Shown here: piece after piece, positions 6,967 to 13,285 of the stretch
How the letters are laid out: each line of letters opens with the position of its first letter
Position numbering within the stretch: position 1 is the first letter of the stretch
Origin: Actinomycetota bacterium
GTDB lineage: Bacteria; Actinomycetota; Acidimicrobiia; Acidimicrobiales; Ilumatobacteraceae
Assembly: GCA_009705435.1 (NCBI GenBank)
Contig: WLTJ01000019.1
Coordinates: forward strand, 1 to 13,285
Reading direction: 5' to 3'
Length of the DNA stretch: 13,285 nucleotides
Position numbers and translations under genes: made by a program
The notes under the pieces: model-generated
The model's database searches: none
Told to the model about the DNA's origin: nothing
Seen by the model: only the letters and a program-made list of their open reading frames with translations

Positions 6967-7069
6967 GGCCCCCTCGACGGGCCCCGTGGCCACAATTGGC
7001 CACAACAGACTTTGTGACTAACCGTTGCGCGCTTCGTCGCGTTTGGGTAGCGTCCCAAGTGTGAGCAAC
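6967..7069 (+). ncRNA. Candidate structured leader RNA between small gene and leuA
   Basis: This gene-free stretch carries successive inverted repeats. GGCCC/GGGCC is at 6967-6971 and 6979-6983. GTGGCCA/TGGCCAC is at 6986-6992 and 6997-7003, a perfect 7-bp stem with a CAAT loop. CACAA/TTGTG is at 7001-7005 and 7012-7016 and shares three bases with the previous stem, so the two exclude each other. GTTGC/GCAAC (7024-7028, 7065-7069) encloses GCG/CGC (7029-7031, 7038-7040) and TTGGG/CCCAA (7043-7047, 7054-7058), like a three-way junction. With the terminator at 7123-7152 this has the build of an attenuator or structured untranslated region. No known riboswitch class or T-box was recognised. Confidence 0.45.
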
Positions 7070-7122
7070 TTGATCGGCCTCCTTCTTACGTAGGGTGAGC
7101 GCCCCATAACGCGTTCGCCAAA

Positions 7123-7152
7123 GCCCCGTGCGCACCAGCGCCGGGGTTTTTT
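7123..7152 (+). terminator. Intrinsic terminator upstream of leuA
   Basis: CCCCG (7124-7128) pairs with CGGGG (7142-7146), and GCGC (7130-7133) with GCGC (7138-7141), with one bulged T and an ACCA loop, followed directly by six T (7147-7152). It is the best terminator in the window and lies 82 bases before leuA. Its left arm, GCCCCGTG, also occurs at 6981-6988. It either ends the small-gene transcript or acts as a conditional attenuator for leuA. Confidence 0.85.
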
Positions 7153-7234
7153 CATTTCTCCGACGATCCCCACCCATAGCCCTAACCGATCTTCACTCCC
7201 ACCACATAAAGATGTTTCCTACAACTGGAGCGCC

Positions 7235-8953
7235 ATGAATACTCAAAACCCATCTCAGTTCGTCAATGCCGGCCAAAACCGGATGGCATTTTCCAAGTAT
7301 CAGCCATTCATTCCGATCGTGCTCAAAGATCGCACTTGGCCTGACACCATGATTTCCAAGGCACCGCTGTGGTGTTCAGTTGACCTGCGCGATGGCAATC
7401 AGGCCTTGATCGACCCGATGGACCCCGAACGTAAGCGTCGCATGTTCGAAGTTCTATGCAAGATCGGGTTCACGGAGATTGAAGTTGGATTCCCTTCGGC
7501 GAGCCAGCCCGACTTTGATTTCGTGCGCCAGTTAATCGAAGAGAACTTGGTTCCCGACAATGTGATTATTCAAGTTCTCGTTCAAAGCCGCGATGAGTTA
7601 ATCGAACGCACCTACGAATCATTGCAGGGTGTCAAACAGGCCATCGTGCACTTCTACAACTCAACGAATCCGTTGCAACGTGATGTCGTTTTCGGTTTGG
7701 ACAAAGAAGGCATCAAAGACATTGCCGTACGCGCTGCGAGCAAATGTAAAGAACTTGAGAGCACATTGGTTGGTTCGTATATTCGCTACGAATATTCACC
7801 AGAGAGTTTTACTCTGACCGAACCCGAATATGCCATTGAGGTCTGCGAAGCAGTGATGGACGTCATTCAACCGACTCCTGAAAAGCCCTTAATCCTCAAT
7901 CTGCCGGCAACGATTGAGTGCTATAGCCCCAATGTTTACGGCGATGTCATTGAGTGGTTCTGTCGCACCATCAAAAACCGCGATTGCGTGATTGTCAGTT
8001 TGCACCCACACAACGATCGTGGGTGCGCAGTGGCCGCCGCAGAATTCGGAGTAATGGCTGGAGCGGACCGTGTCGAAGGAACCCTATTCGGCAACGGTGA
8101 GCGCACCGGAAATGTTGACATCATCAACTTGGCGATGAACCTCTTCGTCAATGGTGTTGATCCCGAGTTGGACATCACCGATATCGATTCATTACGCAGA
8201 ACGGCAGAATATTGCAACCGTCTTCCTGTGCATCCTCGGCACCCTTACGTGGGTGATTTGGTCTACACCGCATTTAGCGGCAGCCATCAAGACGCGATCA
8301 AAAAGGGATTCGAAAAACTGCCAGCCGATTACGACAAATGGGGCGTGCCCTACTTACCTCTTGATCCCAAGCATCTTGGTCGCACCTACGAGGCTGTGAT
8401 TCGCGTCAATAGTCAGAGTGGCAAGGGTGGAGTGGCCTACGTCATGAAGTCTGAACACGGCTTTGAATTGCCGCGTCGTCTGCAGATTGAGTTTTCAAAA
8501 AACATTCAGCACATCACCGAGGATCTCGGCACTGAGATCAGTCCGATCACGATGTGGACGGCTTTCCAAGATGAGTATCTCAGCGAGGCCCCACGCTTCG
8601 TCTTAGAGAGCCATGAGATGCGCAGCGTGTCAAGCGGTGGCGGTCGCACCACGATCACTGCACAACTCGTGATTGACGGCCAGCACCGCACAATCAGCGG
8701 TGAAGGTAACGGACCCATTGACGCCTTTGTCGCTGCTATGCGTACTGGTCTCGAAGCCCACATCGATGTCGTGGATTATGCCGAACATGCAATTGGTAAG
8801 GGATCTGAAGCACGCGCCGTGGCCTATGTTGAAACAATCAACGAAGCGGGTGACGTGTTGTGGGGCGTCGGCACCGATGAAAACACCGTGACGGCCTCAT
8901 TGCGAGCCGTACTCTCGGCTCACGAACGCCATACCGCAGCCATCGCCGACTAA
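7235..8953 (+). CDS. leuA: 2-isopropylmalate synthase
   Basis: A 572-residue enzyme that condenses acetyl-CoA with 2-ketoisovalerate, the first committed step of leucine synthesis. It is of the long type seen in Mycobacterium tuberculosis. The TIM barrel holds VDLRDGNQALIDP (49-61, with catalytic Arg52 and metal-binding Asp53), VGFPSASQPDFDFVR (84-98), Glu190 in YSPESF, and the metal histidines His257 and His259 in SLHPHNDRG. The C-terminal domain (about 430-572) is the leucine-binding regulatory region, including GGGRTTITAQLV (468-479), so feedback inhibition by leucine is expected. The ATG at 7235 has GGAG only four bases upstream and is overlapped by the stop of an 8-codon reading frame. 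No strong promoter is seen after the terminator at 7123-7152, which leaves read-through from upstream possible. Confidence 0.97.
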   Translation: MNTQNPSQFVNAGQNRMAFSKYQPFIPIVLKDRTWPDTMISKAPLWCSVDLRDGNQALIDPMDPERKRRMFEVLCKIGFTEIEVGFPSASQPDFDFVRQLIEENLVPDNVIIQVLVQSRDELIERTYESLQGVKQAIVHFYNSTNPLQRDVVFGLDKEGIKDIAVRAASKCKELESTLVGSYIRYEYSPESFTLTEPEYAIEVCEAVMDVIQPTPEKPLILNLPATIECYSPNVYGDVIEWFCRTIKNRDCVIVSLHPHNDRGCAVAAAEFGVMAGADRVEGTLFGNGERTGNVDIINLAMNLFVNGVDPELDITDIDSLRRTAEYCNRLPVHPRHPYVGDLVYTAFSGSHQDAIKKGFEKLPADYDKWGVPYLPLDPKHLGRTYEAVIRVNSQSGKGGVAYVMKSEHGFELPRRLQIEFSKNIQHITEDLGTEISPITMWTAFQDEYLSEAPRFVLESHEMRSVSSGGGRTTITAQLVIDGQHRTISGEGNGPIDAFVAAMRTGLEAHIDVVDYAEHAIGKGSEARAVAYVETINEAGDVLWGVGTDENTVTASLRAVLSAHERHTAAIAD

Positions 8954-8999
8954 GGTTTAAACAGTTTTAGAGTGCGCTTACAGCCAAGGAGATAACACT

Positions 9000-9191
9000 A
9001 TGAAGGTTTCAGTTGACTACGACATCTGTGCATCAACAGGATCGTGTATGCAAGTCTGCCCAGAAGTTTTTGAGGTCCGTAGCGACGGATACCTCTATGT
9101 TCTCTTGGAGAACCCAGGCGAAGAGTTGCGCGAAAAAGTTGAGCAGGCTGCAGATCTCTGTCCAACAGCCGCGATCACGGTTGAAGGCTGA
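9000..9191 (+). CDS. Single-cluster ferredoxin, probably [3Fe-4S]
   Basis: A 63-residue electron carrier of the monocluster type. Cysteines are Cys10, Cys16 and Cys20 in CASTGSCMQVCPEVF and Cys54 in DLCPTAAI. Against the usual C-x2-C/D-x2-C-x3-CP pattern, the second ligand position (13) is Thr, leaving Cys10, Cys16 and Cys54 as ligands. That favours a [3Fe-4S] cluster, as in ferredoxins serving cytochromes P450 in actinobacteria. Cys20 fits the disulfide cysteine of Desulfovibrio gigas ferredoxin II but has no obvious partner here. The SD AAGGAGAT (8986-8993) supports the ATG at 9000. It lies 46 bases after leuA and nine before pyrF, probably co-transcribed, though neither enzyme uses a ferredoxin. 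The redox partner is unknown. Confidence 0.92.
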   Translation: MKVSVDYDICASTGSCMQVCPEVFEVRSDGYLYVLLENPGEELREKVEQAADLCPTAAITVEG

Positions 9192-9200
9192 GTTCGCTTC

Positions 9201-10019
9201 GTGGGATTCCACGACAAACTGACCACAGCATGGGCTCGTAGCGGCTCACTGCTATGCGTTGGGCTTGATCCTGATCCAGCGAAGATTCCTCCTCATCTAG
9301 CCAACGATCCAGAAGCGATCTTTCGCTTTTGTGCCGAGATTGCTGATGCCACCGCAGATGTGGCCTGTGCCTTCAAACCGCAAATCGCATATTTCTCGGC
9401 CATTGGAGCAGAACAACAACTAGAGAAGTTGTGTGCTCACATTCGTCAGCAACATCCGCAGGTGGTGTTGATCCTCGATGCCAAACGCGGTGATATTGGG
9501 CCCACTGCAGAGCGTTATGCGCACGAGGCATTTGTGCGTTATCAAGCAGATGCGGTGACCGTCAATCCCTACCTCGGCACTGATTCTCTTGAACCCTTCT
9601 TGGAACACTCCGGCAAGGGAGTGATCGTGCTCTGTCGCACTTCGAATCCTGGTAGCGGAGATCTGCAGATGCTGGACACTGGCAGTGGACCTCTATATCA
9701 ACAGGTAGCGCAGATGGCCAATGATCGTTGGAGCAAAATGGGCGAGATCGCCCTTGTGGTGGGTGCCACCTACCCAACCGAATTGGCCAATGTGCGCAAC
9801 ATCGTCGGCGACATGCCGCTGTTAGTACCCGGCATTGGCGCTCAGGGCGGAGATGTTGCGGCAACTGTCGCCGCCGGTATTGATTCGCACGGCACTGGGA
9901 TGATGATCAACTCATCGCGCGCAATCTTGTACGCCTCAAACGGACATGATTTTGCGGCCGAGGCGCGACGCGTAGCCATTGCCACGCGCGATGAAATTGC
10001 TCAGGCTGTTAAAGCGTGA
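9201..10019 (+). CDS. pyrF: Orotidine 5'-phosphate decarboxylase (class 2)
   Basis: A 272-residue enzyme that decarboxylates OMP to UMP, the last step of pyrimidine synthesis. It belongs to the longer class 2 group common in actinobacteria. Marks are LLCVGLDPDP near the N-terminus (17-26), the catalytic Asp-Lys-Asp set in LDAKRGDIG (Asp93, Lys95, Asp98), VTVNPYLG (119-126), and the phosphate-gripping VPGIGAQGGD (209-218) and INSSRAI (236-242). The start is a GTG at 9201, nine bases after the ferredoxin stop, with only a weak upstream GAAGG, so translation may depend on coupling to the ferredoxin. The last 19 bases overlap the end of serA on the opposite strand. Confidence 0.96.
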   Translation: MGFHDKLTTAWARSGSLLCVGLDPDPAKIPPHLANDPEAIFRFCAEIADATADVACAFKPQIAYFSAIGAEQQLEKLCAHIRQQHPQVVLILDAKRGDIGPTAERYAHEAFVRYQADAVTVNPYLGTDSLEPFLEHSGKGVIVLCRTSNPGSGDLQMLDTGSGPLYQQVAQMANDRWSKMGEIALVVGATYPTELANVRNIVGDMPLLVPGIGAQGGDVAATVAAGIDSHGTGMMINSSRAILYASNGHDFAAEARRVAIATRDEIAQAVKA

Positions 10020-11566
10020 ACGCTGATAATTCCAGGCGCTGCCCGCAACTCAGCCAAGACTGAATCTAGAACCGCTCCCGACGTAGCAATAACCATTAAC
10101 GCCGAACCCGCCGTTGGGCTTCGACCGACATCCATATTGTTGATGTTCACGCCCGCATTTCCGAGCAAGGTTCCCACAACACCAATGACACCTGGTCGGT
10201 CGTCGTTACGTACCACCAACATGTTGGCGGCGGGTGGAACATCAGTGGCGTGATCTTCAATCATCACCAAACGTGCCTCACTATTGCGACCTGTCAGGGT
10301 GGCAGAAATACTGTGACCCTCTGTACGCAGAGTGATCAGATTGACAAAGTTGTGCGAATCACGTGCGGACGTTTCACGCACTTCGACACCGGCGTTCTTC
10401 GCAAGTTGGGGAGCATTGACATACGAAACTGGCTCATCGCTCAACGCACCGAAGAAACCCTTGAGAGCGCTCAATGTCAAAATGCGATTGTCGTATTGGC
10501 CAATTTCACCTTCAGCAATGATTTCCAGTTGCTGTGGCATGCCTCCGACAAGGGCCGCAAACAAACGACCAAGGCGCTCGGCGAGAGGTAAGTACGGACG
10601 CAGCGTTTCGTTGGCTTCCGCCGCTGAAACATTGACTGCAAACGGCACGAAATCGCCCGCTAAAGCCAACTTGACCATATCGGCGATGGTGTCACCGGCT
10701 TTATCTTGCGCTTCGCGAGTGCTGGCTCCAAGGTGCGGCGTCACAACAACATTGTCAAGAGCGAACAATGGACTGTCTGTGCATGGCTCAACATCAAAGA
10801 CGTCTAACGCTGCTCCAGCGATTTGACCCGAGCGAACTGCATCAGCGAGGGCTGCTTCATCAACGATGCCACCACGAGCCACGTTGATGACGCGCAGATT
10901 TGGTTTTGCTTTAGCCAAAATCTCGCGACCGATAATTCCTTTAGTCTCTTTGTTCTTCGGCAAGTGCACGGTGATGAAATCACTTTGGGCAATCACTTCG
11001 TCAAGACTCAACATTTCAACGCTCATCTGACGAGCGCGCTCTTCGGAGACGAACGGATCGTAAGCCACGAGTCGCATGCCAAATGCAAGAGCGCGTTGCG
11101 CAACCAACTTTCCGATACGACCGAGACCAATGACCCCGAGGGTTTTGTCGGCGAGTTCGACGCCTTCCCATTTACTGCGTTCCCAACGACCTGCTTTGAG
11201 AGCAGCATGAGCCTGGGGCACATTGCGCGCTGAGGCCATCAGCAATGCCATGGTGTGCTCGGCGGCAGAAACAATGTTGCTCTGTGGAGCGTTGACAACC
11301 ATCACGCCACGTCGGGTCGCTGCTTCAACATCCACATTGTCAAGACCGATACCTGCACGACCAACCACGATCAACTCATCGGCATGTTCTAGAGCCTCTG
11401 CGGTCACCTGTGTGGCTGAACGAATGATCAGCGCATGAGCCCCTTTGAGAGCCACTAAGAGTGTCTCAGGAGTGAGATCCAATTGAACATCAACGGTATG
11501 CCCAGCGGCCCGGAGACGGTCAAGACCACCATCGGCGATTTCTTCGGAGACAAGTATGCGTGCCAT
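10001..11566 (-). CDS. serA: D-3-phosphoglycerate dehydrogenase
   Basis: A 521-residue enzyme that oxidises 3-phosphoglycerate to 3-phosphohydroxypyruvate with NAD, opening the phosphorylated serine pathway. It is the long form: substrate- and NAD-binding domains, an intervening (ASB) domain (about 310-445) and a C-terminal ACT domain (about 449-521) that in the family senses serine. The NAD loop is GLGRIG (147-152). The catalytic set is Arg231 (NVARGG), Glu260 (DVFDVEP) and His278 (TPHLG). RPGVIGVVGTLLGNAGVNI (457-475) opens the ACT domain. Start ATG 11566 gives the usual N-terminus MARILVSEEI; only a weak GGA lies upstream. It is divergent from the GNAT gene and overlaps pyrF tail to tail. 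Confidence 0.97.
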   Translation of the reverse strand: MARILVSEEIADGGLDRLRAAGHTVDVQLDLTPETLLVALKGAHALIIRSATQVTAEALEHADELIVVGRAGIGLDNVDVEAATRRGVMVVNAPQSNIVSAAEHTMALLMASARNVPQAHAALKAGRWERSKWEGVELADKTLGVIGLGRIGKLVAQRALAFGMRLVAYDPFVSEERARQMSVEMLSLDEVIAQSDFITVHLPKNKETKGIIGREILAKAKPNLRVINVARGGIVDEAALADAVRSGQIAGAALDVFDVEPCTDSPLFALDNVVVTPHLGASTREAQDKAGDTIADMVKLALAGDFVPFAVNVSAAEANETLRPYLPLAERLGRLFAALVGGMPQQLEIIAEGEIGQYDNRILTLSALKGFFGALSDEPVSYVNAPQLAKNAGVEVRETSARDSHNFVNLITLRTEGHSISATLTGRNSEARLVMIEDHATDVPPAANMLVVRNDDRPGVIGVVGTLLGNAGVNINNMDVGRSPTAGSALMVIATSGAVLDSVLAELRAAPGIISVHALTA

Positions 11567-11601
11567 AGGTATCCATCATGTTGGTCTCTGAGAGCACTTA
11601 C

Positions 11602-11668
11602 TGACGAACGCATTTGACATTTCGTTCAAAACTCTCGTCACAGGGGGTTTCTTGTCACCCTCTAGGCT
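11602..11668 (+). promoter_or_regulatory. Divergent serA/GNAT control region
   Basis: The 108-base gap between serA and the GNAT gene holds nested repeats TGACGA/TCGTCA (11602-11607, 11635-11640) and GAACG/CGTTC (11606-11610, 11623-11627). TAGGCT (11663-11668) fits a TAnnnT -10 and ends six bases before the GNAT ATG, suggesting a leaderless transcript. A TTGACA at 11614 is too far from it to be its -35. Regulatory roles are inferred. Confidence 0.3.
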
Positions 11669-11674
11669 CATTTC

Positions 11675-12379
11675 ATGACCTCAACGACCATTCGTCCCCT
11701 CACTGGACTTGACGACATGGATAATCTGCGTTCGACGGCCCAAGCAGTCTGGGGATCGGGAGCGGACGACATGGTCAGTTCGGATTATCTGATGGCCCTA
11801 GCGCATTGTGGGGGCTATATCGCCGGCGCATATTCACCCGATGGCTCGATGATCGGATGTTCATTTGGAATGTTGGCTCGCCATCGCGGAGATTGGTGTT
11901 TGCATTCGCACATCACTGGAGTGTTGCCTGGCATGCAAAATACAGGCATCGGCACCCTCATCAAACAACATCAGCGAGAGTGGGCCATTGACAACGACTT
12001 GTCCGCTATTACTTGGACTTTCGACCCGCTAGTGCGACGCAATGCCTGGTTCAATATTGCCCACTTAGGTGCCGAAGCAGTTGAGTTTCATGAGAATTTT
12101 TACGGACCTCTGAATGATGACATCAACGGCGACGATGAGACTGACCGACTTCTCGCGCGGTGGGACATTCGGCCCTCACGGAGACAACCTGCCCCGAATG
12201 CGCTTTCATTACTGATCCCAACTCCACCCGATATTGTGACCCTGCGAACTACTGATCCTGAGGGAGCACGCCAATGGCGACGTACCATGCGAGAGCAACT
12301 CAGTGGCGCTTTGATCACCCACGAGATTTGCAGTTTTACCAGCGATGGTTCATATGTTCTGAGTCCGAAAGATAAGTGA
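11675..12379 (+). CDS. GNAT acyltransferase, COG3375-like, beside a racemase/OSBS gene
   Basis: A 234-residue GNAT-fold protein. The acyl-CoA pyrophosphate loop is in VLPGMQNTGIGTLIKQHQ (83-100, Q-N-T-G-I-G), and ITWTFDPLVRRNAWFNI (112-128) followed by LGAEAVEFHENFYG resembles the COG3375 group. The tail beyond about 165 has no motif I recognise. In Geobacillus and relatives a GNAT gene next to N-succinylamino acid racemase encodes a succinyl-CoA:D-amino acid N-succinyltransferase, the first step of irreversible D-to-L amino acid conversion. The one-base stop/start overlap with the next gene makes that role likely here, but it is inference from context. The ATG at 11675 has no good SD and a probable -10 just before it. 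Confidence 0.85.
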   Translation: MTSTTIRPLTGLDDMDNLRSTAQAVWGSGADDMVSSDYLMALAHCGGYIAGAYSPDGSMIGCSFGMLARHRGDWCLHSHITGVLPGMQNTGIGTLIKQHQREWAIDNDLSAITWTFDPLVRRNAWFNIAHLGAEAVEFHENFYGPLNDDINGDDETDRLLARWDIRPSRRQPAPNALSLLIPTPPDIVTLRTTDPEGARQWRRTMREQLSGALITHEICSFTSDGSYVLSPKDK

Positions 12380-13285
12380 TGATTGACGATCTGAAGAAAA
12401 TCAATATTCGCGCGATTGAACTGCGGAGAATCTCCCTGCCTTTGGTGACCTCTTTTCGCACATCATTTAGTACTGAGACTCATCGCGATATTTTATTAGT
12501 GCGCGTGGAAACCGACGACGCTGTCGGTTGGGGCGAATGTGTCTCTGGAAACGAACCCCTCTATTCCAACGAATATGTTGAGGGTTCACAGCAAGTAATG
12601 ATTGACCACTTGATTCCGCGTCTATTCGCTTTTCGTAGCAGACCAATCTCCGCCCATGATGTGGCGCAGATTCTTCGACCTGTCAAAGACCATCGCATGG
12701 CCAAGGCGGCTCTCGAAGCTGCCATTCTTGATGCTCAACTTCGCGAAAACAATGTCTCGTTAGCCACCCATCTCGGATCTATCCACGAACTCGTTCCTTC
12801 AGGGGTCTCCGTTGGTATCGCTAACTCACTTGACGAACTCGTGGCCACAGTTGGTGGCTATCTCGATGAGGGCTACGCGCGTATCAAACTCAAAATTGAA
12901 CCTGGCTGGGACATTGAACCTGTTCGCCTTATTCGAAAAACTTTCGGTGATCACGTACCACTACAAGTTGATGCCAACACCGCCTTCACGCGCGAGGATG
13001 GACCGCTACTGGCACAACTAGATCCCTTCAATCTGTTGCTCATTGAGCAGCCACTTCCCGAAGATGACATCACGGGACACGCTCTCATTGCCCGCCAAGT
13101 GGGGACACCGATTTGTCTTGATGAATCCATCGTCTCCTCACACGTGGCTATTGACGCCATCGAACGCGGGGCCTGCTCAATCGTCAACATCAAGGCAGGT
13201 CGAGTCGGCGGTTATCTTGAAGCCGTACGAATCCATAATGTCTGCCAACAACGCGGGGTGCCGGTGTGGTGTGGAGGAATGTTGG
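12379..13285 (+). CDS. o-Succinylbenzoate synthase / N-succinylamino acid racemase (3' end cut)
   Basis: The first 302 codons of an enolase-superfamily enzyme are present; the gene runs off the window. The capping domain is followed by the barrel with all acid/base and metal residues: Lys170 and Lys172 (RIKLK), Asp198 (VDAN), Glu223 (IEQP), Asp248 (LDES) and Lys272 (NIKAGR). Each main residue is nine positions beyond those I recall for the Amycolatopsis N-acylamino acid racemase/OSBS (K163, D189, E214, D239, K263), placing it in the MenC class 2/NSAR subfamily. Members either make o-succinylbenzoate for menaquinone, racemise N-succinylamino acids, or both. The GNAT neighbour favours racemase activity; no other men gene is visible. 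Start ATG 12379 shares its A with the upstream stop (TGATG), indicating coupled translation. Confidence 0.93.
   Translation, partial: MIDDLKKINIRAIELRRISLPLVTSFRTSFSTETHRDILLVRVETDDAVGWGECVSGNEPLYSNEYVEGSQQVMIDHLIPRLFAFRSRPISAHDVAQILRPVKDHRMAKAALEAAILDAQLRENNVSLATHLGSIHELVPSGVSVGIANSLDELVATVGGYLDEGYARIKLKIEPGWDIEPVRLIRKTFGDHVPLQVDANTAFTREDGPLLAQLDPFNLLLIEQPLPEDDITGHALIARQVGTPICLDESIVSSHVAIDAIERGACSIVNIKAGRVGGYLEAVRIHNVCQQRGVPVWCGGML

Noticed and set aside
7092..7115. T-box-like AGGGTG near the leuA terminator
   Set aside because: The rest of the conserved T-box sequence and the tRNA-pairing bulge are missing, and no specifier stem is apparent.
11606..11627. LexA-like site (GAACG...CGTTC)
   Set aside because: The 12-base spacing between the half-sites is far longer than an actinobacterial SOS box.

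Overview
The window looks like a compact, moderate-GC chromosome segment of an actinobacterium. LeuA, the class 2 PyrF and the long SerA are all of the actinobacterial kind. Very short intergenic gaps and start sites without Shine-Dalgarno (SD) sequences would fit the freshwater/marine Acidimicrobiia (Ilumatobacter-like), but that finer placement is inference. Nothing points to a prophage, insertion sequence, CRISPR array, tRNA or rRNA.

Layout. (1) 1-776: the end of leuC and all of leuD, translationally coupled (+). (2) 785-2107: a DEAD-box RNA helicase (-), divergent from an acyl-CoA synthetase at 2169-3728 (+). (3) 3735-6525: three minus-strand genes, in transcription order thioredoxin, a beta-lactamase-fold serine hydrolase and GDP-L-fucose synthase. 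(4) 6526-7234: the most unusual part. It holds a palindrome-rich divergent control region, a 61-codon gene with a strong ribosome site that I cannot assign, then about 200 bases able to fold into several hairpins and ending in a strong intrinsic terminator just ahead of leuA. (5) 7235-10019: leuA, a single-cluster ferredoxin and pyrF (+). (6) 10001-11566: serA (-), overlapping pyrF tail to tail. (7) 11675-13285: a COG3375-type GNAT acyltransferase overlapping the start of an enolase-superfamily o-succinylbenzoate synthase / N-succinylamino acid racemase, cut by the window edge.

How the genes work together. LeuA, LeuC and LeuD supply three proteins of leucine synthesis from two nearby loci. 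SerA starts serine synthesis and PyrF ends UMP synthesis, so much of the window is anabolic housekeeping. The GNAT plus racemase pair matches a known arrangement for converting D-amino acids to L-amino acids through N-succinyl intermediates. The best candidate for something undescribed is the small gene plus structured RNA plus terminator upstream of leuA. It could be a leucine-responsive attenuator with an unusually long leader peptide, or an unrelated small-protein gene with its own structured 3' end; sequence alone does not decide.
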